In this document: positions 24,949 through 33,189 of the stretch, one piece after another | Layout of the letters: the number at the start of each line of letters is the position of its first letter | Numbering within the stretch: the first letter of the stretch is position 1 | Assembly (NCBI RefSeq): GCF_043555835.1 | Contig: NZ_JBIGHV010000004.1 | Span: 496,001-560,000, forward strand | DNA from: Pelomonas parva | GTDB lineage: Bacteria; Pseudomonadota; Gammaproteobacteria; Burkholderiales; Burkholderiaceae_C | Length of the DNA: 64,000 nucleotides | Direction of reading: 5' to 3' | Position numbers and translations under genes: made by a program | Notes under the pieces: model-generated | What the model was told of the DNA's origin: nothing | What the model saw: only the letters and a program-made list of their open reading frames with translations | Databases searched by the model: none

Positions 24949-25791
24949 ATGTCCGACCGCCTGCGCCTCAACGCCCCGCTGCCCAGCCTCGATGCCTGGG
25001 TGGAGGCCTTCGCGACGGCCGAGATCCCGGTGCTGACCGACACGGCCGAGACGCTGGAGCAGATGCGCGCGACCGAGGACGACGTGGACGCCCACGGCCT
25101 GGGCGAGCTGATGTCGACCGACCCGCTGATGACGCTGAAGGTGCTGGCCCATGTCAGCGAACTGCGGCGCAGCCACAGCGCTGGGCTGCATGCCGCGCCG
25201 GAGACGGTGACGGCAGCGCTGGTGCTCATGGGCATCACGCCCTTCTTCCGCGCCTTCGGCCCGCAGCCGACGATGGAGGAGGCGCTGGCCGGCCACGACG
25301 AGGCGCTGATCGGCCTGTCGCGCGTCATGCAGCGCGCCGAGCGGGCCTCACGCTATGCGCTAGCCTTCGCGGCCCACCGGGCCGACCCGGACGCCGCCAT
25401 CATCCACAGCGCGGCGCTGCTGCACGACTTTGCCGAGATGCTGCTGTGGGTGCACGCGCCCGACCTGGCCTTGCAGATCGCCACGCTGCAGGCCGCCGAC
25501 CGCACGCTGCGCAGCGCTGCGGCGCAGCGGCAGGTGCTGGGCGTGACGCTGGCCGATCTGGAGCAGGCGCTGATGAAGCGCTGGCGCCTGCCCGAGCTGC
25601 TGACCCGCATCACCGGCAACAAGGATGAGCGGGACCCGCAGGTGCGCTGCGTGCACCTGGCCGTGCGCGTGGCGCGGCACACGGCCCGGGGCTGGGACGA
25701 CGCGGGCGTGCCGGATGACCTGCACGAGATCGCCGAGTTGTTGAACCTCAGCGAAGCCCACGCCCTCAAGCTACTTCACGAGTTCGACTGA
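24949..25791 (+). CDS. HDOD-domain protein
   Basis: A 280-residue protein with an HDOD domain, related to HD phosphohydrolases but usually without catalysis and used in signalling. Recognisable parts are IPVLTDTAETLEQM, LMSTDPLMTLKVLAHV, TVTAALVLMGITPFF and AALLHDFAEMLLW, in which an HD pair is present. The C-terminal half is helical. No receiver or other output domain is fused. It overlaps the convergent PEP-CTERM gene by 16 bases. Confidence 0.85.
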   Translation: MSDRLRLNAPLPSLDAWVEAFATAEIPVLTDTAETLEQMRATEDDVDAHGLGELMSTDPLMTLKVLAHVSELRRSHSAGLHAAPETVTAALVLMGITPFFRAFGPQPTMEEALAGHDEALIGLSRVMQRAERASRYALAFAAHRADPDAAIIHSAALLHDFAEMLLWVHAPDLALQIATLQAADRTLRSAAAQRQVLGVTLADLEQALMKRWRLPELLTRITGNKDERDPQVRCVHLAVRVARHTARGWDDAGVPDDLHEIAELLNLSEAHALKLLHEFD

Positions 25792-26423
25792 CGGCGCCGC
25801 CAGGCGATCAAGCCGAGGCCGCCGAGCAGCAGCGCAACGCTGGTCGGCTCCGGCACGGTCGTGATCGTGGCCGTGAAGTTGGCGTTGTTGGGCGCGAAGT
25901 CCGAGATGGCGCCGACGCCCGCACTGGCGAAAGCGAGGTCGCGCGGCCACAGGTTGAAGGTGTAGTCCAGCTTGTTGGTGAAGCCGGTGCCCGGCAGCAG
26001 GCTGCCGGGCACTGCGGCGGTGATGGTTTTGCCGCTGATGGTGACGGTGCCGGGTGCCAGGTTGGTGCCGGCCACCGAGCCGGTGGCGTCCGGCCGTACG
26101 AGGATGACGCGGTCGAAGCGCACGCCGTCGAGGCCGAGACTGGCGCCGAAGCCGGCCGTGCCCGCGCCGCGGTTCACGCCCCAGACATAGACGCCGGTCG
26201 CCGTGCTGCCGACGTTGCCGTCCAGCGTCGCCTTCAGGAAGAAGGTGTCGAGGCTGGCGTTGTAGAGGACGGTGGCGGCGACCACGTCCAGGTCGGCGCT
26301 GGTGCTGCTGCCGGCAAAGGTGGCGAGGAAGTCACCCTGGGGGTCGGTGATGCCGTCGACTGCATGGCTGGCCAGTGGCAGGCCGAGGGCGAGAGCGGCG
26401 ACGGTTGAGGCGAGAAGACGCAT
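25776..26423 (-). CDS. PEP-CTERM sorting-signal protein
   Basis: A 215-residue secreted protein. It has an N-terminal signal peptide (MRLLASTVAALALGLPLASHA) and a textbook PEP-CTERM tail: VPEPTS, a hydrophobic helix (ALLLGGLGLIAW) and RRRQ. The tail is recognised by an exosortase such as XrtA/EpsH, not present in this window. The middle is beta-rich with GVYVWGVNRGAGTAGFG and FDRVILVRPDATG. It is the gene directly downstream of an ECF sigma factor, in the same direction. Confidence 0.9.
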   Translation of the reverse strand: MRLLASTVAALALGLPLASHAVDGITDPQGDFLATFAGSSTSADLDVVAATVLYNASLDTFFLKATLDGNVGSTATGVYVWGVNRGAGTAGFGASLGLDGVRFDRVILVRPDATGSVAGTNLAPGTVTISGKTITAAVPGSLLPGTGFTNKLDYTFNLWPRDLAFASAGVGAISDFAPNNANFTATITTVPEPTSVALLLGGLGLIAWRRRQSNS

Positions 26424-26493
26424 GCAGAACTCCTGGTGAGGACGAGGTAAGAGGCCGGATGGCCACGGTGGGGTGGACGAGCAGCGGCGGCGG

Positions 26494-27027
26494 CTATTCC
26501 AGCCACCCCCTAGAAGGCGGGGCGCGGCCGCTCAGCAGCGCGCGCAGGCGCTCGCGGCCGCGTGAGACCCGCGACATGACGGTGCCGATGGGGATGTCCA
26601 GCGCCTGGGCGATCTGGGCGTAGGCCATGCCCTCGAGGGCCACGAGCAGCAGCACCTGGCGTTGATCGAAGGGCAGCGCGGCCAGGGCGGCATCCAGATC
26701 GCGCAGCGCCAGCCGCTCGGTCTGGGCAGCGGCGACGGGGATGTCGGGCGGCTGCTCCAGGTCGACCAGGTCGAGGCGGCCCTGGCGCAGCCCGTCGACG
26801 TGCAGGTTGTGCATGATGCTGAACAGCCAGCCACGCATGTCGCCCACGCCCTGCCACAGCGTGGCGCGGGCCCAGGCGCGCTCCAGCGTGTGCTGCACCA
26901 AGTCGTCGGCGTCCTCGCGGTTGCGCCGCAGCGCGCGAGCGTAGCGGTGCAGGCGCGGCATGCAGCCCAGCACCTCGCCAGCGTCGGGCGAGGCGGGGCG
27001 GGTCCGGTGCAGCGGGGCGGTGACCAT
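26494..27027 (-). CDS. ECF RNA polymerase sigma factor
   Basis: A 177-residue sigma-70 family factor of the ECF type, with only regions 2 and 4. Region 2 shows RYARALRRNREDADDLVQHTLERAW and DMRGWLFSIMHN; region 4 shows LPFDQRQVLLLVALEGMAY and IPIGTVMSRVSRGRERLR. No anti-sigma gene is adjacent on either side, which is unusual. The gene 70 bases downstream encodes a PEP-CTERM protein and may be a target or a co-transcribed partner. Confidence 0.9.
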   Translation of the reverse strand: MVTAPLHRTRPASPDAGEVLGCMPRLHRYARALRRNREDADDLVQHTLERAWARATLWQGVGDMRGWLFSIMHNLHVDGLRQGRLDLVDLEQPPDIPVAAAQTERLALRDLDAALAALPFDQRQVLLLVALEGMAYAQIAQALDIPIGTVMSRVSRGRERLRALLSGRAPPSRGWLE

Positions 27028-27070
27028 GGCCGGTGAATGCCGGCGGCCACCTCAGAGGTTCAACGCATCC

Positions 27071-27553
27071 CTAGACTGGAACCGCCGTGGTGTTCTTCAG
27101 GCGCTCCAGCACGAAGCTGGTCTTGCAGTCCTGCACGCTGGGGTGCATCAGCAGCGTGTCGCTGATGAAGCGGGCGTAGTGCTGCATGTCCTGCACCAGC
27201 ACGCGCAGCAGGTAGTCCATCTCGCCGGTCAGCGCGGCGCATTCAACGACCTCTGGCCAGGTCTGCACGGCGGCGCGGAAGAGGTCGCGCGGGTTGCGCA
27301 GCGGGCTCTCGGTCTGCTTCTCCAGCCGCACATTGAGGTAGGCCGTGAGGCCCAGGCCGATGCGCTCGGGCCGCACCAGCGCCACGTAGCTGCCGATGAC
27401 GCCCGCCTCTTCCAGCCGGCGCACGCGGCGCAGCACGGCGGAGGACGACAGGCCGGCCTCGGCGGCGAGCGCGTCGTAGGTCAGGCGGCCGTCGACTTGC
27501 AGCGCGCGCAGGATGCGGCGGTCGATGGCGTCAAGTTCGATGGAATGGTCCAT
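27071..27553 (-). CDS. Lrp/AsnC-family transcriptional regulator
   Basis: A 160-residue regulator with an N-terminal AsnC-type HTH (LDAIDRRILRALQVDGRLTY then LAAEAGLSSSAVLRRVRRLE) and a C-terminal ligand-binding RAM domain (VVECAALTGEMDYLLRVLV). ATG 27553 gives the family's usual start. It is divergent from hppD, 110 bases away, and is probably the regulator of tyrosine or phenylalanine degradation, with an amino acid as ligand; this is inferred from position. Confidence 0.92.
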   Translation of the reverse strand: MDHSIELDAIDRRILRALQVDGRLTYDALAAEAGLSSSAVLRRVRRLEEAGVIGSYVALVRPERIGLGLTAYLNVRLEKQTESPLRNPRDLFRAAVQTWPEVVECAALTGEMDYLLRVLVQDMQHYARFISDTLLMHPSVQDCKTSFVLERLKNTTAVPV

Positions 27554-27602
27554 GCACGCAATTTTCCTGCGCATTCGCATCAATGTGCGCCAGGATTTGC
27601 AT

Positions 27603-27632
27603 AAATTCTGCGGGCGACGCGCCGCAGAATTT
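27603..27632. promoter_or_regulatory. 11-base inverted repeat in the lrp-hppD intergenic region
   Basis: Arms AAATTCTGCGG (27603-27613) and CCGCAGAATTT (27622-27632) are perfect, with an 8-base spacer. It lies 31 bases before the hppD start, suited to an Lrp-type operator or to a 5' leader hairpin on the hppD transcript. Confidence 0.55.
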
Positions 27633-27663
27633 TCCACTTCCGACATCACGACGCGAGGCAGAC

Positions 27664-28800
27664 ATGGCCAAGTTCACGCCCTGGGACAACCCCATGGGCA
27701 CCGACGGGTTTGAGTTCATCGAGTTCGCCGCGCCCGACCCGGCCGGCCTGGGCAAGCTGTTCGAGACCATGGGCTTCAAGGCGGTCGCCAAGCACCGCCT
27801 CAAGAACGTCACGCTGTATCGCCAGGGCGGCGTCAACTTCATCATCAACGCCGAGAGCGACTCGTTCGCGCAGCGCTTCGCGCGCCTGCACGGCCCGTCG
27901 ATCTGCGCGATCGCCTTCCGCGTGCAGGACGCCGGCCACGCCTACAAGCGCGCGCTGGAGCTGGGCGCCTGGGGCTTCGACAACAAGGCCGGTCCGATGG
28001 AGCTGAACATCCCGGCCATCAAGGGCATCGGTGACTCGCTGATCTATTTTGTCGACCGCTGGCAGGGCAAGGGCGGCGCGGCGGCCGGCGCCATCGGCAA
28101 CATCTCCATCTACGACGTCGACTTCGTGCCCGTGCTGGACGCGCAAGGCCAGCCGGTCGACCCCAACCCGGTGGGCAATGGCCTGACCGAGATCGACCAC
28201 CTGACACACAACGTCTTCCGCGGCCGCATGAAGGAATGGTCGGAGTTCTACGAGCGCTTCTTCGGCTTCCGCGAGGTGCGCTACTTCGACATCGAGGGCA
28301 AGCTGACAGGCCTCAAGTCCAAGGCCATGACCAGCCCCTGCGGCAAGATCCGCATCCCGATCAACGAGAGCAGCGACGACAAGAGCCAGATCGCCGAGTA
28401 CCTGGACCTGTACCACGGCGAGGGCATCCAGCACGTGGCGCTGGGCACGACCGACATCTACGGCACGGTGGAGGGCATGAAGAGGGGCGGCGTCGAGTTC
28501 CAGGACACCATCGAGACCTACTTCGACCTGATCGACAAGCGCCTACCGGGCCACGGCGAGAACCTGGCCGAGTTGCGTCGCCTGCGCATCCTCATCGACG
28601 GCGCCACGCACATGGGCGCGGACGACGAGCTGCTGCTGCAGATCTTCACGAAGGAAGTGATCGGCCCGATCTTCTTCGAGCTGATCCAGCGCAAGGGCAA
28701 CGAGGGCTTCGGCGAGGGCAACTTCAAGGCGCTGTTCGAGAGCATCGAGCTGGATCAGATCCGCCGAGGCGTGCTCAAGGACGAGGCCAAGGCCGTCTGA
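27664..28800 (+). CDS. hppD: 4-hydroxyphenylpyruvate dioxygenase
   Basis: A 378-residue enzyme of the usual length that converts 4-hydroxyphenylpyruvate to homogentisate, the second step of tyrosine breakdown. It has two VOC repeats. Iron ligands are visible as the histidine in EIDHLTHNV, the histidine in IQHVALGT and the glutamate in FFELIQRKG. The conserved C-terminus FGEGNFKALFESIELDQ is intact. ATG 27664 (MAKFTPWDNPMG) fits the family. hmgA and fahA are not in the window. Confidence 0.96.
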   Translation: MAKFTPWDNPMGTDGFEFIEFAAPDPAGLGKLFETMGFKAVAKHRLKNVTLYRQGGVNFIINAESDSFAQRFARLHGPSICAIAFRVQDAGHAYKRALELGAWGFDNKAGPMELNIPAIKGIGDSLIYFVDRWQGKGGAAAGAIGNISIYDVDFVPVLDAQGQPVDPNPVGNGLTEIDHLTHNVFRGRMKEWSEFYERFFGFREVRYFDIEGKLTGLKSKAMTSPCGKIRIPINESSDDKSQIAEYLDLYHGEGIQHVALGTTDIYGTVEGMKRGGVEFQDTIETYFDLIDKRLPGHGENLAELRRLRILIDGATHMGADDELLLQIFTKEVIGPIFFELIQRKGNEGFGEGNFKALFESIELDQIRRGVLKDEAKAV

Positions 28801-29615
28801 AGACAAGCCCAGGCCTCGGGTGAATGCACGAGGCCCATGTGGCCCACGCCGTCCAGCCGGTGCGCGCGTGAGCCCGGCAGGATGGCCATCTCGGCCGGGT
28901 TGACGATCTGGTCGCAGGGCGTCCAGAAGCTGTCCATGTCCGGCATCCCCGGCAGCTCCGCCAGCCAGGCACTGCGCAGCCGCATCTGGCGGGCGTTGCG
29001 TCCCTGCCCGAAGGCGGCCATGCGGGTGCCCAGGTGCGGCGAGCCCAGCGTGATGACGCGCGGCACGTCGTGCGCCGCGCCATGCTTGCGCCACCAGGCC
29101 CGCAACGCCAGGCCGCCCATGCTGTGGGCGCACAGCACCGGCATTTGCCCCGTGTGCGCCTTCAGCTCGCGCACACCTGCCTCGATCTCGTCGGCATAGG
29201 CATCAATGCTGCCGAACGCCGGCTCCAGCGTCGGCGCGATAAACGCCACGCCCTGCGCGCGCAGCCGCTTCATCCAGCCGTTCCAGCGCCCGCGGTTGCA
29301 GGCAAAGCCGTGGACGAGCAGCACTCCCGTCTGCGCACCGGCGGGCAGGTGATCCGGCTCGGCCCATTCACGCCAGGGCTGCCGCCACGAGAACGCCAGC
29401 TCGCTCGCAACGACCTCGCGACTCCAGGCGCGCAAGAGCTGACCCCAGCCCGGCGCCGGCCGGTTGACCCAGCGCAGCTGGACGAAGCCCAGCATCAGCA
29501 CCGCCGCATGCAGGGCCAGCGTCATCAGCCCCCAGCCCCAGCCATAACGCCAGCCGACGCCCAGCGCCACCAGCACACGCAAGAGCCCCCAGATCCTCTG
29601 CAGCCACCCATTCAT
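28755..29615 (-). CDS. Membrane-anchored alpha/beta hydrolase (lipase-like)
   Basis: A 286-residue protein. The first ~50 residues hold two hydrophobic helices (LLRVLVALGVGWRYGWGWG and LMTLALHAAVLMLGFVQL), followed by a hydrolase domain with VLLVHGFACNRGRW, the nucleophile elbow AHSMGG and the catalytic histidine in GVGHMGLVHS. The ITLGSPHLGT segment is typical of lipases with a PGAP1-like or permease-lipase fold. Its 3' end overlaps hppD by 46 bases on the opposite strand. ATG 29615 is divergent from the gene at 29651. Confidence 0.8.
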   Translation of the reverse strand: MNGWLQRIWGLLRVLVALGVGWRYGWGWGLMTLALHAAVLMLGFVQLRWVNRPAPGWGQLLRAWSREVVASELAFSWRQPWREWAEPDHLPAGAQTGVLLVHGFACNRGRWNGWMKRLRAQGVAFIAPTLEPAFGSIDAYADEIEAGVRELKAHTGQMPVLCAHSMGGLALRAWWRKHGAAHDVPRVITLGSPHLGTRMAAFGQGRNARQMRLRSAWLAELPGMPDMDSFWTPCDQIVNPAEMAILPGSRAHRLDGVGHMGLVHSPEAWACLQTALASSLSTPRRI

Positions 29616-29650
29616 CGCGCCAGTGTAGGGACGCAAAATGGCGGGCAACG

Positions 29651-30352
29651 ATGGACTCACACAGCGCCGAATCCCTGCTGGCCGAACTGCGCAAGGTGGA
29701 CGCAGAACGCGCGCGCCGCACGCTCGACCCGGCACTGGCCGCGCGCGTGCAGGCCGTCAAGGCCTATCAACAAAAGCGCTTTGCCAAGACCTACGCGGAC
29801 CTGCTCGCCAACCCACGCTACGAATCGGCGACGCGCTTCTTCCTGCACGAGCTGTACGGCCCTGGCGACTACCGCCAGCGCGATGCGCAGTTCGCCCGCG
29901 TCGTGCCGGCGCTGACCCGCCTGTTCCCCGAGGACGTCGTCGACACCGTGGCCAAGCTGGCGCGGCTGCACGCGCTGTCCGAGCGGCTGGACACGCGCAT
30001 GGGCGAGCACCTGCTGTCACCCGACATCACGGCGCCGGACTACGCCATCGCCTGGCGCGCCTGTGGCGAGCCCGAGGCGCGCGCACAGCAGATCGCGATG
30101 ACGATGGCCGTGGGCCAGTCGCTGGACCGCCTGACACGCAAGCCGCTGCTGCGCCAGTCGCTGAGGTTCATGCGCGGCCCGGCCCAGCTGGCGGGGCTGG
30201 GCGCGTTGCAGGACTTCCTCGAAACCGGCTTCGACACCTTCCGCGCGATGCGCGGCGCAGCGGAGTTCCTGTCCACTGTGCGACAGCGCGAAGACGCCTT
30301 GGCGCACGCCTTGTTTCGAGCGGACGACGCAGTCCTAGGGCAACTCCCCTAG
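29651..30352 (+). CDS. Conserved hypothetical protein
   Basis: A 233-residue soluble helical protein. FFLHELYGPGDYRQRDAQFARVVP, seen in order across residues 58-82, is a pattern I have met in unnamed Burkholderiales proteins; LTRLFPEDVVDTVAKLARLHALSE follows. No catalytic motif is evident. The stop codon TAG lies inside an inverted repeat that may regulate fadD. ATG 29651 is 35 bases from the divergent hydrolase start. Confidence 0.65.
   Translation: MDSHSAESLLAELRKVDAERARRTLDPALAARVQAVKAYQQKRFAKTYADLLANPRYESATRFFLHELYGPGDYRQRDAQFARVVPALTRLFPEDVVDTVAKLARLHALSERLDTRMGEHLLSPDITAPDYAIAWRACGEPEARAQQIAMTMAVGQSLDRLTRKPLLRQSLRFMRGPAQLAGLGALQDFLETGFDTFRAMRGAAEFLSTVRQREDALAHALFRADDAVLGQLP
30335..30352. 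promoter_or_regulatory. Inverted repeat CTAGGG/CCCTAG upstream of fadD
   Basis: Perfect 6-base arms CTAGGG (30335-30340) and CCCTAG (30347-30352) flank CAACTC. The site covers the stop codon of the preceding gene and lies 54 bases before fadD. The size and symmetry resemble a LuxR-type or other dimeric regulator site. Confidence 0.45.
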
Positions 30353-30406
30353 CCTGATGTAACCCCGCGTCCCAATATCGTCGGCTTCACGAAAAGAGGC
30401 CTGCTG

Positions 30407-32161
30407 ATGACAGCCATCGTTGCCGAAGTCCCCGAAGTGACAGCCCGCGCCAAGCCCTGGCTGGCCAGCTATCCGGCCGGTGTGCCCGCCCAGATCGACA
30501 CGCGCGTCTACCGCTCCCTGGTCGAGCTGCTGAACGAGTCCTTCCGCAAACATGCACAGCGCGATGCCGCCATCTGCATGGGCCAGCGCATGCGCTTTTC
30601 GGAGATGGACCAGCTCTCCACGCAGCTCGGTGCCTGGCTGCAGGCGCAGGGCCTGAAGCAGGGCGACCGCGTGGCCATCATGATGCCCAACCTGCTGCAG
30701 TACGGCGTGGCCATCGCGGCCATCCTGCGCGCGGGCTTCGTCGTCGTGAACGTGAACCCGCTGTACACACCGCGCGAGCTGGAGCACCAGCTCAAGGACT
30801 CGGGCGCACGGGCCATCATCGTGCTGGAGAACTTCGCGCACACGCTCGCCGAAGTCATCGACGCGACCGACGTGAAGCACGTCGTGCTGGCCTCGATGGG
30901 CGACCTGCTGAACTGGTGGAAGGGGCCGCTGATCAACTTCGCGGTGCGTCATCTTAAGAAGATGGTGCCGGAGTTCCGGCTGCAGCTGACGTCCAAGACG
31001 GGCGAAGGCCGCACCGTCGTGCGCTTCAACGAGGCGCTGGCCCACGGCGAGCGCCTGCACCTGAAGAAACCCGAGCTGGGCCCGGACGATGTCGCCTTCC
31101 TGCAGTACACCGGCGGCACGACCGGCGTATCCAAGGGCGCCACGCTGCTGCACCGGAACATCGTCGCCAACATCCTGCAGGTCGAGGCCTGGTTCCAGCC
31201 CATGCTGGCCAAGCTGCCCTCATTTGCAAATGGGGACGTGCAGCTCACCAACGTCTGCGCGCTGCCGCTCTATCACATCTATGCGCTGACGGCCTGCTTC
31301 ATGCTCGGCACGCGCCTGGGCTACCTCAACATCCTCGTGCCCAACCCGCGCGACATCCCCGGCTTCATCGAGACGCTGCGCGGCCACAAGATCCACCTGT
31401 TCCCGGCCGTCAACACGCTGTTCAACGCGCTGGCCGCCGAGCCGGGCTTCTCGCGGCTGGACTTCTCCGAGCTGGTCATCTCCAACGGCGGCGGCATGGC
31501 CGTGCAGCAGGCCACGGCCGAGAAGTGGCTCAAGGTGACCGGCTGCCCGGTCATAGAAGGCTACGGCCTGTCCGAGACGGCGCCGGCCGCCACCATCAAC
31601 CCGCTGGACCAGCGCGCCTTCAACGGCAGCATCGGCCTGCCCATCTCGTCGACCGAAATCGCCATCCGCAACGACGACGGGCAAGACCTGCCCCTGGGCG
31701 AGCGCGGCGAGATCTGCATTCGCGGCCCGCAGGTCATGGCCGGCTACTGGAAGCGCCCCGACGAGACGGCCAACGTCATGTACGCGGACGGCTTCTTCAA
31801 GAGCGGCGACATCGGCATCATGGACGTGCGCGGCTACGTGCGCATCGTCGACCGCAAGAAGGACATGATCCTGGTCAGCGGCTTCAACGTCTACCCGACC
31901 GAGATCGAGCAGGTCGTCAGCATGCACCCCGGCGTGCTGGAGTGCGCCGCCGTCGGCGTGCCCGACCCGAAGTCCGGCGAAGCCGTCAAGCTGTTCGTCG
32001 TCAAGAGCGACCCGGCCTTGGCCGAGGAAGACCTGTCCTCTTACTGCGCCCAGCAGATGACGGCCTACAAGCGACCCCGCTTCATCGAGTTCCGCGACGA
32101 ACTACCCAAGAGCAACGTCGGCAAGATCCTGCGCAGAGAGCTGCGCACGAACACCGCCTGA
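30407..32161 (+). CDS. fadD: Long-chain fatty acid-CoA ligase
   Basis: A 584-residue AMP-forming acyl-CoA synthetase, activating fatty acids for beta-oxidation or lipid synthesis at the inner membrane. ATP-binding motif YTGGTTGVSKGA, the P-loop-adjacent GYGLSETAP, the hinge SGDIGIMDVRGYVRIVDRKKDMI and the C-terminal lysine in SNVGKILRRELR are all present. Length and order match FadD. ATG 30407 follows AAAGAGG. It is probably transcribed alone, ending at the hairpin near 32175. Confidence 0.93.
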   Translation: MTAIVAEVPEVTARAKPWLASYPAGVPAQIDTRVYRSLVELLNESFRKHAQRDAAICMGQRMRFSEMDQLSTQLGAWLQAQGLKQGDRVAIMMPNLLQYGVAIAAILRAGFVVVNVNPLYTPRELEHQLKDSGARAIIVLENFAHTLAEVIDATDVKHVVLASMGDLLNWWKGPLINFAVRHLKKMVPEFRLQLTSKTGEGRTVVRFNEALAHGERLHLKKPELGPDDVAFLQYTGGTTGVSKGATLLHRNIVANILQVEAWFQPMLAKLPSFANGDVQLTNVCALPLYHIYALTACFMLGTRLGYLNILVPNPRDIPGFIETLRGHKIHLFPAVNTLFNALAAEPGFSRLDFSELVISNGGGMAVQQATAEKWLKVTGCPVIEGYGLSETAPAATINPLDQRAFNGSIGLPISSTEIAIRNDDGQDLPLGERGEICIRGPQVMAGYWKRPDETANVMYADGFFKSGDIGIMDVRGYVRIVDRKKDMILVSGFNVYPTEIEQVVSMHPGVLECAAVGVPDPKSGEAVKLFVVKSDPALAEEDLSSYCAQQMTAYKRPRFIEFRDELPKSNVGKILRRELRTNTA

Positions 32162-32174
32162 TTCGTCTCAGGCG

Positions 32175-32195
32175 CCCGAGGCTGGACGCCTCGGG
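32175..32195. terminator. Hairpin after fadD
   Basis: Perfect 8-base arms CCCGAGGC (32175-32182) and GCCTCGGG (32188-32195) with a 5-base loop lie between the convergent fadD and lipoprotein genes. A weaker stem CCCGT/ACGGG (32201-32214) followed by TTGTTCTTC comes right after on the plus strand. Confidence 0.55.
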
Positions 32196-32204
32196 ACTGG
32201 CCCG

Positions 32205-33161
32205 TCAGAACGGGTTGTTCTTCGCGCGGGACAGCGCCAGCGTGCCGATGCGCTCCTGAGCTGTCGGGCCCAGCAGCGTGTCGCCGGCCCACAGCCACTG
32301 CGAGGTGGCTTCTGGGTCCAGCGTCTCGGTCGTGCAGTCCTGCGGCGCGACGTTGGTGCGGCAGGCCGGCCGCGTCACGTCCGTGAAGCCGAACGCGAAC
32401 GGGAAGCGCGCGATCTGCTGGACGGTCTCGTCCACCAGCACCAGACCGATCAGCCGGCCATCGTTCAGCAGGTTCAGCCGCATCGTGATGTTGAAGGCGG
32501 CGCTGAGCTCGTCCAGCAAGGCGGCGCGGTCGATGTCGGTCTGCTGCTCACGCTCCTTCTGGCCGAAGGGCGTGAGGCCGACGTCGATGATGGTGGCGAT
32601 GACGACGCGGCCGTTGGCGTTGGCGATGCGGTTGGCCTGCTCGGCCAGCAGCTTGCCGCGCGCCCTGGCCTCGTTGACCAGCGAACTGCGGCTGACGGCC
32701 GGGAACTGACGGTACAGCTCGACGATGTCGTTGACACCCACCATGATGCCGACGATGTCCCTCGGGCCGAAGCGGTCGTTGGACAGATGCAGGTCGATGC
32801 GGTCGCGCACGTCCGCCACCTTGGCGCCGGCGAACGCATACATGATGCCCTGCGGCAGCGCGACGAAGTCGGTGTTGCACTGCGGGTAGACGAAGCCGAA
32901 ACCGCTGGCCAGGATCTGCGTCCAGACCGGGCTGACGCGGCACTCCACCTGGCGGGTGTCGGGGTTCAGGCCGTTGATCGTGTACTTCTTGCCGCTGGAC
33001 AAGATGGTGCCGCTCTCATCGCCGAAGGCAATGACGCGGGTCGGCGCGAACGGCTCGATCTGCGAGGTGGCCCCGCCGCCGCAGCCGGCGACCAGCGCCG
33101 CAGCTGCCACCGCAGCCAGAAGCAGGCCGCTTTTCAATTTCTGGGAGACAACTCGGTGCAT
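32205..33161 (-). CDS. SGNH/GDSL-like lipoprotein
   Basis: A 318-residue protein with lipobox LVAGC followed by three glycines. Sequence around the expected catalytic blocks of SGNH hydrolases is recognisable: VIAFGDESG (block I, GDES in place of GDSL), ADVRDRIDLHL, and GVNDIVELY (block III, GxND). The C-terminal block V is less clear (WLWAGDTLLGP, without the usual histidine), so activity is uncertain. It may be a surface esterase or a non-catalytic relative. ATG 33161 gives a normal signal peptide. Confidence 0.7.
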   Translation of the reverse strand: MHRVVSQKLKSGLLLAAVAAAALVAGCGGGATSQIEPFAPTRVIAFGDESGTILSSGKKYTINGLNPDTRQVECRVSPVWTQILASGFGFVYPQCNTDFVALPQGIMYAFAGAKVADVRDRIDLHLSNDRFGPRDIVGIMVGVNDIVELYRQFPAVSRSSLVNEARARGKLLAEQANRIANANGRVVIATIIDVGLTPFGQKEREQQTDIDRAALLDELSAAFNITMRLNLLNDGRLIGLVLVDETVQQIARFPFAFGFTDVTRPACRTNVAPQDCTTETLDPEATSQWLWAGDTLLGPTAQERIGTLALSRAKNNPF

Positions 33162-33189
33162 GACGATCAACTCAGGGCAGGAACAAACT

